Counted from the stretch's first letter, positions 36,903-45,395 are shown. The stretch is 64,000 nucleotides of DNA from Natronosalvus vescus (GCF_023973145.1 NZ_CP099546.1:1550001-1614000), one strand, 5' to 3'. Numbers and translations: made by a program. The notes: generated from the sequence alone by a model not told the origin.

Positions 36903-37232
36903 TACATACCTCGTCGCGAGCTCACGTCCGTCAGTGTGCCACTCGGTTCTACCGTGTCGGTACCCACCCAGCGAGAACCCTTCCCTGTCGCCGTGTTTCA
37001 CAGTGAGGGGGAGGAGCTTCCGTTCGATAGTCGGGAGTTCGATAATCGGAAGGACTGTGTCTACCGGTCAGCCAGCAGCGTCGTCGACGAGGCGTGGTTC
37101 GGCTTCCAACCTACCGACTATGAATCGGGTGATATTCGAGCAATTCGTCGAAATATGGGTGAAATATGCACGATAAATAATTTCATACTGGGGTTCGATG
37201 TCGACCACATGAACCCTATAATGCTATACTAA
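36903..37232 (+). pseudogene. possible gene fragment, unrecognised
   Basis: From the codon after a TAG at 36900-36902 the frame is open to a TAA at 37230-37232. No good start is seen; a GTG at 36936 is possible. The middle part (HSEGEELPFDSREFDNRKDC, then SSVVDEAWFGFQPTDYESGDIRA) has protein-like composition, and the preceding frame (36733-36900) also carries plausible segments, as if a frameshift separated them. I cannot name a family. Codon use is less GC-rich than in neighbouring genes. Confidence 0.3.
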
Positions 37233-37499
37233 ATCGAATGGTGTCGGTATCGAGACTTCTCTGGGCAAATCGGGATACTGGGGCGTTCTTGAGCCCGAAT
37301 CTGGCGTTATCGAGTCGGGACACCCGTCAGTGTGTCGAGGTTGCAGACGGCGAAGCCGATACATCCTCTAGGTACGCATACATGAGGCTTCGAAGTCGTG
37401 GCGAGGTGTATTGAAGCGGGTTGTGAGAATTCCTCGTCTGCGCTTCGAAGTCAACGCCTGCAGATCCGAGACTGTTGCGTTGCGTTCAACCGTCCCTAA

Positions 37500-37688
37500 C
37501 AATCACCCGATTGGCGGTGCGTTGGGTCACCCACCGTCATCGAGGGCGAACCTGTCGCCGCGATCAGCGCCTCCGGCCCGATCAATCGCATGCATGGCAA
37601 ACGCCTCGAGGAGGACGTCACCGGCCTCGTTGTCAGCACTACGAAGGCGATCGAACTCGAGTTGTTGTCATCGGATACCGATACCTAA
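37500..37688 (+). pseudogene. C-terminal remnant of an IclR-family regulator
   Basis: One frame, closed upstream by TAA at 37497-37499, reads RCVGSPTVIEGEPVAAIS, ASGPINRMHGKRLEEDV and VSTTKAIELEL before TAA at 37686-37688. This is the end of the ligand-binding domain of IclR regulators, with its VAAISxSGPxxR signature. The winged-helix part and most of the effector domain are missing, so the gene is dead. It borders the island and marks where the chromosome was rearranged. Confidence 0.75.
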
Positions 37689-37822
37689 CGGTTCGAAACA
37701 GTCCACTTCTTCAGATCCCGCCAAACCGAACCTGACACCCCTCGATTCTGGCGCAGTATACACGACAACAACTGGTCAGAAACCGGCATCTAACAATGTG
37801 GGTGTCGGTCATCACAGCGGAC

Positions 37823-38884
37823 ATGACCACTCCCGGTGACGCTTCGATCGTCTACGTTGGGTGTACCGCGCCCGCACGGGACGTCCTCGAGACGCTCCTC
37901 GAGCGAGGCCTGCCGATCACGTCTGTCGTAACGATCGATCCGGAGATGGCGGACGCGAACGCCGTCTCGGGGTACGCTTCGCTCCGGCCGACGGCAGAGA
38001 ATTACGACCTCCCCGTCTACTACCCGAGCACGTATTCGATGGACGGGGAGGCCGACCTGGATCACTTCCAGACCGTCGATCCCGACCTGATGATCGTGAA
38101 CGGCTGGCAACGGCTGATTCCCGAATCGATCCTCGAGACGACGACGCACGGGGCCCTCGGCAATCACGGCAGTGCCTTTGGCCTCCCGAAAGGGCGAGGG
38201 CGCTCGCCCCTGAATTGGTCGCTGATCGAGGATCGGGATCGCTTCCTGCTCTCGGTGATTCGACTGGATCCGGGCGCTGACTCGGGCGACGTCGTGACGA
38301 GTCGTAAATTCGACATCACGCGCCACGACACCATCCAGACGCTCTACTACAAGGTCACGATGCTGCTCAAGGAGATGTTGCTCGAGGTCGTCGACCCGAT
38401 TCTCGCGGGTGAACGTCCGTTCGAACCGCAGTCGGGTGAACCGACCTACTACCCGAAGCGAAACCCCGAGGACGGCGAGATACACTGGGAAAACGGGACG
38501 CAGGAGATATACAACCTCGTTCGGGCGGTCGCGGCCCCCTATCCCGGCGCGTTCACCCACGCTGGCGGCGAACGGGTTATGATCTGGGAGGCGATTCCCT
38601 TCTCCGCAGATATCGAGGCGACGGCCTCGGCCGGATCGATCGTCGAGGTGTTCTGGACGGGTGAGTTCGTCGTCGCGACTGCTGATGGCACGCTACTGGT
38701 GCGAGCGTGGGAGGCCGGCGACTGGCAGCCCGCGGTCGGCGACCGGTTCGACTCACGGGGCGAACCCGACCGAGTCGATCGCCCACACCACCACGAGAAT
38801 CTCGCGAGCGATGGTGGAGTGGTTGACGAGCCACCGTCGGAGAAGGCCGTCGTCGACGACGCGACGGGTGATCTCGATGCCTAA
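37823..38884 (+). CDS. formyltransferase-family protein
   Basis: 353 residues from the ATG at 37823 (MTTPGDASIVYVGCTAPARDVLETLLERGLP). The formyl-transferase core (residues about 5-210) shows VDPDLMIVNGWQRLIPESILE and the active-site stretch GALGNHGSAFGLPKGRGRSPLNWSLIED, with Asn and His at the usual positions, then GADSGDVVTSRKFDI. A Fmt C-terminal-like beta domain follows (WENGTQEIYNLVRAVAAPYPGAFTHAGGERVMIWEA). Archaea do not formylate Met-tRNA, so a sugar amine is the more likely acceptor. The gene overlaps the deacetylase-like gene by 8 nt. Confidence 0.85.
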   Translation: MTTPGDASIVYVGCTAPARDVLETLLERGLPITSVVTIDPEMADANAVSGYASLRPTAENYDLPVYYPSTYSMDGEADLDHFQTVDPDLMIVNGWQRLIPESILETTTHGALGNHGSAFGLPKGRGRSPLNWSLIEDRDRFLLSVIRLDPGADSGDVVTSRKFDITRHDTIQTLYYKVTMLLKEMLLEVVDPILAGERPFEPQSGEPTYYPKRNPEDGEIHWENGTQEIYNLVRAVAAPYPGAFTHAGGERVMIWEAIPFSADIEATASAGSIVEVFWTGEFVVATADGTLLVRAWEAGDWQPAVGDRFDSRGEPDRVDRPHHHENLASDGGVVDEPPSEKAVVDDATGDLDA

Positions 38885-39587
38885 CTGTGCCTCCCTCGGC
38901 ACACTCTCGTACACCCTCGAGGAGTACGAACGGCTCCTGCAATCGCTGCGATCGGATGGCTTTTCGTTCAGGAAATTCGGTCGACGGCTCGAGCGAGACG
39001 AGGTCGTCGTTCGCCACGACGTCGACCTCTCCCCGACGAGAGCGCTGGAGATGGCTCGGGTCGAAGCCGCCCTCGACGTCCAGTCGACGTACTGTCTGCT
39101 GGTGACGACGCCGATCTACAACTTACTCGAGGTCGACCACTCCCGAGCATTAGCGGAGATTCAGGCGCTCGGCCACGACGTTGCCGTGCACTTCAACAGC
39201 CACCACTACTGGGACGGGCAGCCGACTGAGGACGAACTGCGCACGCAGGTGCGAGCAGAGTGTGACGTCCTGGGGGCGATCATCAACCGCCACGTCGACA
39301 CCGTTTCCTTCCATCGTCCTCCGGAGTGGGTGTTAGACGTCGACTTCGACGGGTTCGAGAACACCTACCAGCCGGCGTACTTCTCGGAGATCGAGTACCG
39401 ATCCGATTCGAGACAGAAGTGGCGCACCGAACCGCCGTTTCCGGAGGGACGGCCCGATCGGTTACAACTGCTGATACACCCGGGACTGTGGGGTGAGACG
39501 CCTCGAGAGATGGCCGACATCGTCGCCGACCTCGAGACCAAACAGCGAACGCACGTCGAGCGCTATCTCGACGGGCTCGGCGTGTGA
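38877..39587 (+). CDS. polysaccharide-deacetylase-like protein
   Basis: 236 residues from the ATG at 38877, inside the last codons of the formyltransferase gene. EVVVRHDVDLSPTRALEMARVEAALDVQSTYCLLV is the NodB-type start with the metal-binding Asp pair HDVD. HDVAVHFNSHHYW holds the paired His residues and HRPPEWVLD a later active-site segment; LQLLIHPGLWG ends the barrel with another His. It probably removes an acyl group from a sugar or related amine. Coupling to the formyltransferase suggests one removes an acetyl group and the other adds formyl. Confidence 0.85.
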   Translation: MPNCASLGTLSYTLEEYERLLQSLRSDGFSFRKFGRRLERDEVVVRHDVDLSPTRALEMARVEAALDVQSTYCLLVTTPIYNLLEVDHSRALAEIQALGHDVAVHFNSHHYWDGQPTEDELRTQVRAECDVLGAIINRHVDTVSFHRPPEWVLDVDFDGFENTYQPAYFSEIEYRSDSRQKWRTEPPFPEGRPDRLQLLIHPGLWGETPREMADIVADLETKQRTHVERYLDGLGV

Positions 39588-39609
39588 GTGGAACGGGGTA
39601 CTCCTCGGA

Positions 39610-40551
39610 TCAGGAAACGGCAACCTCGAGTTCGCTGTCGGTTTCGATGCCGGCCAGGAGCGATCGAATCGCCGCGACAGCCGTATTTGACGACGTCTCA
39701 GCCGCGTTTTCCATCAACACCGTCTCGCTGGGGAACAGGCGTTCGCCAAGGAGCAGCCCGTGTTCACTCGCGGTCGAGCCGGTAACAGTGAGATAGATGC
39801 CGACACCCGTGTCCACGATCGATCGTTCTTCTTCCAGCCCGTCGTCAGGATACTGAAAGTCGATCCCCTCGAGCGCCCTCGTCCCGAGGACGGCTCGAAC
39901 CAGTCGTTCGTAGCGCGGCGTGATACACAGCGACCCCGAGTAGTCCTCGAGGAACGTCCGGTCGATAGGGTCGCTCGAGGGTGCGGTTTCGGGCGTCGCC
40001 ATGAGCGTGTGATAGACGGTGTCGCCGAGCCCCGCGACGACTTGCACGTCCGTATCCGCGGGATCGATCCGCGCGTTGATGTCCGCGATTCGCTCGAGTG
40101 GGTCGGCCTGAAGTGCGACGACTTCCTCGAGCACCAGATCCGCGCTGTCGAATCCGAGGGCGAACTCGTGGGTTCTGAGTGCGCGAAACGGTTCCTCTCG
40201 GCCGACGAGGACGAGTTCAGATCCCGGTGAGATGCCGTCCACATCGATTCCGTCGAGCGGTATCGAGACGCTATCGAAGACGATCCGGCGAGGTTTTCCG
40301 GCGCGGTCGTCCCGGAGCAACGTGTACTCGGGAGCAAACGGGTCGTCGGTCGTGCTGTAGGTGGCGAGGCGATGGTAGACGTCCGACTGCGCTGGTTCGA
40401 CGGTGCCTTTCGTGACGGCCTTCTCGTGTCGGAGTGTGGAGGTGATGTCGTCGGCGAGAGCCGGGACGTCGAGTCGTCGAGCCACCCAGTCGAGTACCGA
40501 CTCGAGGGGCCGACCCTTGCGCGGAACGGCAATTGGAATACGCTCGCCCAT
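39610..40551 (-). CDS. HisG-fold protein of unknown function
   Basis: 313 residues. The start IPIAVPRKGRPLESVLDWVARRLDV resembles the HisG N-terminus (IAVPNKGRL). ALRTHEFALGFDSADLVLEE matches the HisG region VADLGITGxDLV, and SIVDTGVGIYLTVTGSTASEHGLLLGERLFPSETVLMEN matches the phosphoribosyl-binding loop region (DIVxTGxTLxxNGL, then SSAxLI). The canonical DLVSTGTTL-type loop is changed, so ATP phosphoribosyltransferase activity is doubtful. It is probably a paralogue that binds a phosphate or ligand. It converges with the deacetylase gene. Confidence 0.6.
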   Translation of the reverse strand: MGERIPIAVPRKGRPLESVLDWVARRLDVPALADDITSTLRHEKAVTKGTVEPAQSDVYHRLATYSTTDDPFAPEYTLLRDDRAGKPRRIVFDSVSIPLDGIDVDGISPGSELVLVGREEPFRALRTHEFALGFDSADLVLEEVVALQADPLERIADINARIDPADTDVQVVAGLGDTVYHTLMATPETAPSSDPIDRTFLEDYSGSLCITPRYERLVRAVLGTRALEGIDFQYPDDGLEEERSIVDTGVGIYLTVTGSTASEHGLLLGERLFPSETVLMENAAETSSNTAVAAIRSLLAGIETDSELEVAVS

Positions 40552-40659
40552 CGATATCGATTCGATCTGTGGGACGGGCGCCTAAACCGGTTGCGTTCGC
40601 GGCCAGGTTTCGAAAACGGAGGTGTTCCAAACGGGCAGTCTCTCGGAGTCCGTCGCCGC

Positions 40660-42525
40660 TCACTCGGAGAACATCGAACCTAACTGGTCGCGCCACTCCG
40701 TGAGATCGGTGACGTCCGCGCTGACGTCCTCCAGGTCGGCCTCGAGATCGTCGACGTCGTCCTCGAGCGAGCCCATATCGGCTTCAATATCGTCGACATG
40801 ACCCTCGAGCGAACCCAGATCGACGCCGAGATCCTCGACGTCGTCGGCCACGTCGCCGAGGTCGGTCTCCAGCGAATCGACGTCGGACTCGACGTCCTCG
40901 AGTGCCGATTCGACATCGGTAACGCTCTCGCTGACGTTCTCGAAGTCGCTCTCGAGGGTCTCGGTTCGGTCGTCGACGGCCTCGACAGCAGTCGCGTTTG
41001 CCTCGACGGTGTCGACGGTTTCGTCCAGTTGCTCCTCGACCGTGGCCAGATCGTCTTCGAACGTCGACACCTGCGTCCTGAACTCCTCGATCAGCTGTTC
41101 GCCGGTACCGTTGTCGTCGAGGAACGATTCGAGGGCACTCGTGTAGGCCGCGAGTTCGTCGACACGCGACTGGAGGTGGTCGATCTTTGCCTGGTCGCTG
41201 CCCGACAGTCCCGTCTCTGTCGCCCCCGAGTCGCCCCCGGTATCGCCCTCGACGTCGAGCGCATCTCGAAGCGTCTCGAGATCCGCATCGGAGAGATCTC
41301 CTTCGCGAATTTCGGCGGCGAGACGAGCACCGAGTGCGGGCCGGTCTCCGCCCGTAGCCGCCGTGTCGCCGTCTGCGGTCGGCGTTTCGGACGCTTCCAC
41401 ACCGTCGTCAGCGTCGGCGGATGCCGATTCCGCGGCCGTGTCAGCACTCGAGGCTGCCTCTTCGAGGTCGAGTTCGATTTTTGGTGGCTCGTCTGCGTCG
41501 TCGGTGATCTCGTCTGCGTCGTCGGTGATCTCGTCTGCGTCGTCGGCGACCTCGTCTGCGTCGTCCGTGGCCGCTTCCTCGTCCTCGCCCTCGCCTTCGC
41601 CCTCGAGGTCGAGTTCGATCGTTGGGGGCTCCTTCTCGTCGACCGCTTTGTCATCGGCTGGCGGAATTTCGTCGTCCTCGAATCCGAGATCGATGTCGGG
41701 CGTCTCCGCTTCGTCCTCGTCTGCGTCGTCGACTGGTTCGGGGTCGGTCTCGACGTCTTCCAGATTGAGGTCGAGTTCCTCCTGGCCGAGGAACGACTCC
41801 TCGTCTGCGTCCGCTTCCTCCCCGCTTTCGAGGCCAACTTCCTCGTCCTCGGTGTCGTCATCCTCTGCGTCGTCCGCCCCTGTGTCCGCTTCGCCCTCAA
41901 GGTCGGCTTCGTCGTACTCGAGGTCGGTGTCCGTTGTGTCCGCTTCGGCAGTCGTTTCATCAGCGTCCGCGGTCTCGCCGGCGTCGTCGGCCGCATCGGT
42001 GTCGTCCTCCTCGTCCTCGTTGTCAGCAAGCCCCGGCACCCCATCGGACTCGCCCGAAAGCATGTCCTTGACGACCTGGTTGCTATCGTCGGCGATGATG
42101 TCCTCGATCATCGTATCCTCGAGGTGGTCACCGTCTGCTTCCACCGTCTCGTCATCGTTCGAGTCGACGACGGTTATCGTCGGTTCGGTGAGAAACGACG
42201 CCGGATCGGTGTCGTCGTCCAGGCGGATACCGTAGACGGTGACGAGGGGTTCCGCGGGATCGATCTCACCGGTGAACTCGACGTGGTTGTCCTGGAAGGC
42301 GGTCCACTGATCGCTGTGGTACTCCGGGTGGAACCCGACGCTATCCATCGGGAACGACTCCGGGATGTCTTCGGAGAGACGCACGGTGGCCACGTCGTCC
42401 GTCGTCGTTTCGATTTCGAAGCGAATCGCTGGAACCGGGAACTCCTCCGCCGTGTAGGTCTTCGTTACCGTAATCCCACCCGCTTGCACTTCCACCACAT
42501 CGTCTGCGTCCGCGGTACTGCTCAT
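40660..42525 (-). CDS. large acidic coiled-coil protein, haloarchaeal
   Basis: 621 residues. Residues 1-115 form a compact beta-rich domain (VEVQAGGITVTKTYTAEEFPVPAIRFEI, then VTVYGIRLDDDTD). Residues about 150-430 are a huge Asp/Glu/Ala/Thr linker with IELDLE units. It contains four 21-bp tandem repeats at 41488-41571 that encode DADEITD heptamers. The C-terminal 170 residues are coiled coil (VDDRTETLESDFENVSESVTDVESALEDVESD) with seven-residue spacing. This is a tethering or scaffolding layout; no enzyme motif is seen. No signal peptide is present, so it is cytoplasmic. Confidence 0.85.
   Translation of the reverse strand: MSSTADADDVVEVQAGGITVTKTYTAEEFPVPAIRFEIETTTDDVATVRLSEDIPESFPMDSVGFHPEYHSDQWTAFQDNHVEFTGEIDPAEPLVTVYGIRLDDDTDPASFLTEPTITVVDSNDDETVEADGDHLEDTMIEDIIADDSNQVVKDMLSGESDGVPGLADNEDEEDDTDAADDAGETADADETTAEADTTDTDLEYDEADLEGEADTGADDAEDDDTEDEEVGLESGEEADADEESFLGQEELDLNLEDVETDPEPVDDADEDEAETPDIDLGFEDDEIPPADDKAVDEKEPPTIELDLEGEGEGEDEEAATDDADEVADDADEITDDADEITDDADEPPKIELDLEEAASSADTAAESASADADDGVEASETPTADGDTAATGGDRPALGARLAAEIREGDLSDADLETLRDALDVEGDTGGDSGATETGLSGSDQAKIDHLQSRVDELAAYTSALESFLDDNGTGEQLIEEFRTQVSTFEDDLATVEEQLDETVDTVEANATAVEAVDDRTETLESDFENVSESVTDVESALEDVESDVDSLETDLGDVADDVEDLGVDLGSLEGHVDDIEADMGSLEDDVDDLEADLEDVSADVTDLTEWRDQLGSMFSE
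41488..41571. repeat. four tandem 21-bp repeats inside the acidic linker
   Basis: The unit begins CTCGTCTGCGTCGTCGG. Copies one and two are identical; copies three and four differ at a few positions. The length is a multiple of three, so copy number can change without a frameshift and would only alter the linker length. Confidence 0.85.
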
Positions 42526-42705
42526 GAACCCAACGTTAACACAGCATTACCTTAAAATGAACGGCAGGCCTCACAGGGGGTGAGACTCGCCCGATATCGA
42601 CTCGGCGCAACAGGGTGTGGTTGGCTAGAAAGTTCCAACTGAACCGATGGAGACACGATCGCCAAAACGTCAATCGATCGGGCGTACAGTAGCGTTCCGT
42701 GGCTA

Positions 42706-43539
42706 CTAGAGCTCGACCCGGTCACCGATCTCGACGATCTCGAGGCGGCGCGGGTGCTCGAAACTCTTCGCGTGGTGGTGGAGCGCCTTCGGATCGGCGG
42801 TCAACCCGCGCCACATGTCCCAGTGACTCGGTAGCAGCCGCTCGAGTTGCAACGCCGAGGCGCACTCGATTATCTGGTTCTCGTCGTTGTACCAGCGGGT
42901 ACGAACCGGTTCGCGGGTCTCCTTGTCGGGGACGGTGCCAACCGTCCCGAATGCGAGAATGCCGAGGTCGATGTCGTAGTGCTCGCCCAGACGGTCGAAC
43001 TCGTCGGTTGGTTTCGTGTCCCCGCCGTGGAAGATCGTCCCGGCGTCGTGCTCGAGCACGTAACTGACCGGGTGCGTCGCGTCCGGATCGTGTGCCGGTT
43101 CGACGTGCAGGGTGAACTCGCCGATCTCGAGCGTGTCGCCTTCGGTGACTTCCGCGAACTGGTCGTCGGTGACGTCCCAGTTGTCCGTCCAGGCTTCTTC
43201 CTCGCGGGCAACGGCGAGGCTGTCGTCGGGGGCGTACAGCGTGGCGTCGGAGGCGGCCAGCATCGGTGCCTGGCTCGGCCCGTGGACGTGGTCGGTGTGT
43301 TCGTGGGTCGCGAGAACGGCGTCGGCGTGGTCAACGTCTTCGGGATCGAACGGGACGGGAATCATCCGAACCGTTCGCGGCGGATCGCCGAGTCCGAGGT
43401 AGGGATCGATGTAGATCGTCGTTCCCTCGCTCCCTTTTATTGCAAAGCCGTTACAGCCGAGGTACCAGACCGCCACTCCGTCGGGATCTGTCGATTCGAT
43501 CGCGCGCGTGAGCCAGTCTCCCCAGTCGCTCGTTGACAT
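42706..43539 (-). CDS. UlaG-like MBL-fold metallo-hydrolase
   Basis: 277 residues. GVAVWYLGCNGFAIKGSEGTTIYIDPYLG is the UlaG-type start, ATHEHTDHVHG the metal motif (HxHxDH), and IFHGGDTKPTDEFDRLGEHYDIDLGILAFG carries the bridging Asp. The C-terminal LLPSHWDMWRGLTADPKALH gives the last His. UlaG opens L-ascorbate-6-phosphate lactone; the haloarchaeal relative may act on another lactone or phosphodiester. It stands alone. Bases 43540-43791 between it and dph2 show no gene. Confidence 0.88.
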   Translation of the reverse strand: MSTSDWGDWLTRAIESTDPDGVAVWYLGCNGFAIKGSEGTTIYIDPYLGLGDPPRTVRMIPVPFDPEDVDHADAVLATHEHTDHVHGPSQAPMLAASDATLYAPDDSLAVAREEEAWTDNWDVTDDQFAEVTEGDTLEIGEFTLHVEPAHDPDATHPVSYVLEHDAGTIFHGGDTKPTDEFDRLGEHYDIDLGILAFGTVGTVPDKETREPVRTRWYNDENQIIECASALQLERLLPSHWDMWRGLTADPKALHHHAKSFEHPRRLEIVEIGDRVEL

Positions 43540-43791
43540 ACTCGAGTCTGTGACCGGGCCACGCGTAAGTGTGTCGTTCGCGCCAATCGAACGGACTCGA
43601 TGGAGTGCTCGTGGATTCCAAGCTCGTGGACTCCAGTGACGCTCGCTCGAGGGCGTTCTCGTGTCGAGGCGAGGTGGTATCCTCGAGAAAGTAGGTCCGT
43701 ACCGCGACTCGCTCGCCTAACTATAGAACCCGAACCATCAAACTCCAGAAGTTGTAGTGTCATCGCGCGAGTCGACCGGCGACGAGCCGCC

Positions 43792-44847
43792 TCACCAGGT
43801 GCCGTGGAACGTGTCGAACTCGAGGCTGTCGAGCGGTTCGTTCCCGACGGCGATCTCGTACTCACCGGGGGTGAGCATCGGCTTGTGGAACCGCGGCCCG
43901 TCGTCGGTCGTGATCCGGGGACAGCCGGTGTTGACGAAGGCGTCCATGTCGAAGTTGCGCAGGCGGTCGGGGGTGACCTCGTCCATCGTGATGAGGTAGG
44001 CGTCGTCGTTGTCCGCGAGGATGTCCTGGGCGATCTCCCAGCGCCCCTGACCGATCTTGGTACAGAAGATGACGCCCCATTTCTGGGCGTCCATCGCCCG
44101 GTGGACGGCACCGTAGCGTTGTTTCATGAACTTCTCCGTGTCTGCGACGGTCACGACGTTGTTGACCGGATCCGCGATGACGACGTGTTTGTCGGGATGT
44201 TCCATCGCCAGACCGAGCGGGTGAAACTTCCCGCCGCCGACGTAGAGAACCTGATCCGCGGGCACGTCCGCGCTCGCGTAGTTACAGCCGAGCACCTGCC
44301 CCTCGTGGGTCAGTCGGTCGTCGCCGCGACGGGTCTCGACGTCGTACCCGCGATCCTCGAGGAACTCGCGCATCTCCGAAAAGCGGTTCATGTGCTGGGC
44401 GGTGGTGACGAGGCCGATCTCGGGAGTCTCCTCTGGTGGCTCGAGCGTCTCTAACGATTCCTCGATGATCGGCGTGACCTCGACGTTCGAGAACAGGGGG
44501 ACGTAGATGACCTTCTCCGTGTCCTTCATCGGCGAGTGACCGAAGTGGACGAACACGTCGGTGCGTTTCATCAGGAAGGTGTCGAGGTCACAGGCCCCGT
44601 AACAGGGTTGCCCCGACAGCATGATCGTGACGTCATCGTCGACCAGTTCTCGGAGATCGTCGGCGACGCTCGGGCCGCGTCGCTTCAATCCTTCGGGGAA
44701 CTGCAGGCCGATCTTTTTCGCGTCGCGCTCCTCGACGGCATCGATGATTCGCTCGAGTTCGTAGTCCCACTCCCGGTCGTGTTTGAGGGCCATCCCCGTC
44801 TTCCGGAGGTCTCCCTCGCTGTACTCCGACTCGTACTCCTGGCTCAT
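43792..44847 (-). CDS. dph2: diphthamide biosynthesis enzyme Dph2
   Basis: 351 residues from the ATG at 44847. KIGLQFPEGLKRRGPSVADDL is the family start. The three cluster cysteines stand in PCYGACDLDT (Cys86), VLGCNYAS (Cys188) and VNTGCPRITTDD (Cys309). Archaeal Dph2 uses this [4Fe-4S] cluster for a noncanonical radical-SAM transfer of 3-amino-3-carboxypropyl to His of elongation factor 2. It is divergent from the YlbF gene. The partner diphthine genes are outside the window. Confidence 0.95.
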   Translation of the reverse strand: MSQEYESEYSEGDLRKTGMALKHDREWDYELERIIDAVEERDAKKIGLQFPEGLKRRGPSVADDLRELVDDDVTIMLSGQPCYGACDLDTFLMKRTDVFVHFGHSPMKDTEKVIYVPLFSNVEVTPIIEESLETLEPPEETPEIGLVTTAQHMNRFSEMREFLEDRGYDVETRRGDDRLTHEGQVLGCNYASADVPADQVLYVGGGKFHPLGLAMEHPDKHVVIADPVNNVVTVADTEKFMKQRYGAVHRAMDAQKWGVIFCTKIGQGRWEIAQDILADNDDAYLITMDEVTPDRLRNFDMDAFVNTGCPRITTDDGPRFHKPMLTPGEYEIAVGNEPLDSLEFDTFHGTW

Positions 44848-45008
44848 TGTCCCTGTTTGCGGGTGCGGACGTAAAACGACGCGGGTTTGGACGTCCCTCG
44901 AAGGTGGACGTGTCTCGGGGGTGCACTCGTCTCGAGGTGGTATCGAGACACGCCCGGGCAGGACTCCTGATCCGCCAGTTTGAAACGGGTTCCGCCCAAA
45001 GCAATGGT

Positions 45009-45395
45009 ATGAGCGTCGAGACCACCCCCACCGAACCTGACGTCGAAGCACTCGGAGCAGCACTCGGCGAAGCGATCAGGGATCTCCCCGAGTACGAGGC
45101 GTTCGAAGCCGCACAACGTACCGTCGAGAACGACCCAGATGTCCAGTCGAAGATTTCGACGTTCGAACGCATCCGCCAGGAGTTCATGATGGCTCGCCAG
45201 ACCGGGACGGCCTCCCAGGAGGATCTCCAGGAGCTCCAGTCGACCCAGGAGGAACTGCACGCGATGGAGCCGATGGCCGAGTTCCTCGAGGCCAAGAGCG
45301 AACTCGCACAGCGCCTCGAGTCGATCAACAGAGCGATCTCGGAGCCGCTGGCGGTCGATTTCGGTGGGGAGGCGGGCGGCTGCTGTCAGGACTGA
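45009..45395 (+). CDS. YlbF-family regulator
   Basis: 128 residues from the ATG at 45009. It is almost wholly helical, with GEAIRDLPEYEAFEAAQRTVENDPDVQSKISTFERIRQEFMMARQ typical of the YlbF/YmcA (Com_YlbF) family. In Bacillus this family controls RNase Y; the archaeal role is open. The tail GGEAGGCCQD carries a vicinal Cys pair that could bind a metal. The gene diverges from dph2. Confidence 0.85.
   Translation: MSVETTPTEPDVEALGAALGEAIRDLPEYEAFEAAQRTVENDPDVQSKISTFERIRQEFMMARQTGTASQEDLQELQSTQEELHAMEPMAEFLEAKSELAQRLESINRAISEPLAVDFGGEAGGCCQD

Larger units (their letters stand above)
34047..37232. mobile_element. putative integrative element remnant bracketed by an inverted repeat
   Basis: The arms at 34047-34064 and 37215-37232 are 18 nt long with one mismatch in inverted orientation. 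They enclose the recombinase, its partner gene and the gene-poor DNA, 3.2 kb in all. The enclosed DNA is AT-richer than the flanks. Tyrosine recombinases usually leave direct att repeats, so the inverted arrangement could mean an invertible segment, insertion-sequence-like ends or chance among AT-rich words. Confidence 0.4.
35562..37499. other. gene-poor, AT-richer region of about 1.9 kb
   Basis: No frame here has convincing haloarchaeal codon use along its whole length. Small objects can be named. A 44-codon open stretch on the minus strand ends at 35738 with LEQWIYQFGSRT. A hairpin ACGTACAC-CGTCT-GTGTACGT lies at 36622-36642. Three 9-bp repeats are at 36653-36679. A possible coding piece spans 36903-37232. 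The region looks like a decayed mobile element. Confidence 0.5.

Noticed and set aside
36510-37001. 163-codon minus-strand frame with a Gln/His run
   Set aside because: Composition is Arg/Ser/Pro/His-rich, typical of a non-coding frame; the Gln/His run is the 9-bp repeat.
37330-37500. minus-strand peptide resembling a transposase piece (LRSLMYAYLEDVSAS)
   Set aside because: The similarity is only an impression over a few residues and cannot be supported without a search.
40798-42555. 585-codon plus-strand frame rich in Val, Leu, Phe and Cys
   Set aside because: It mirrors the acidic coiled-coil gene on the minus strand; the Asp/Glu codons read backwards give Val, Leu and Phe.
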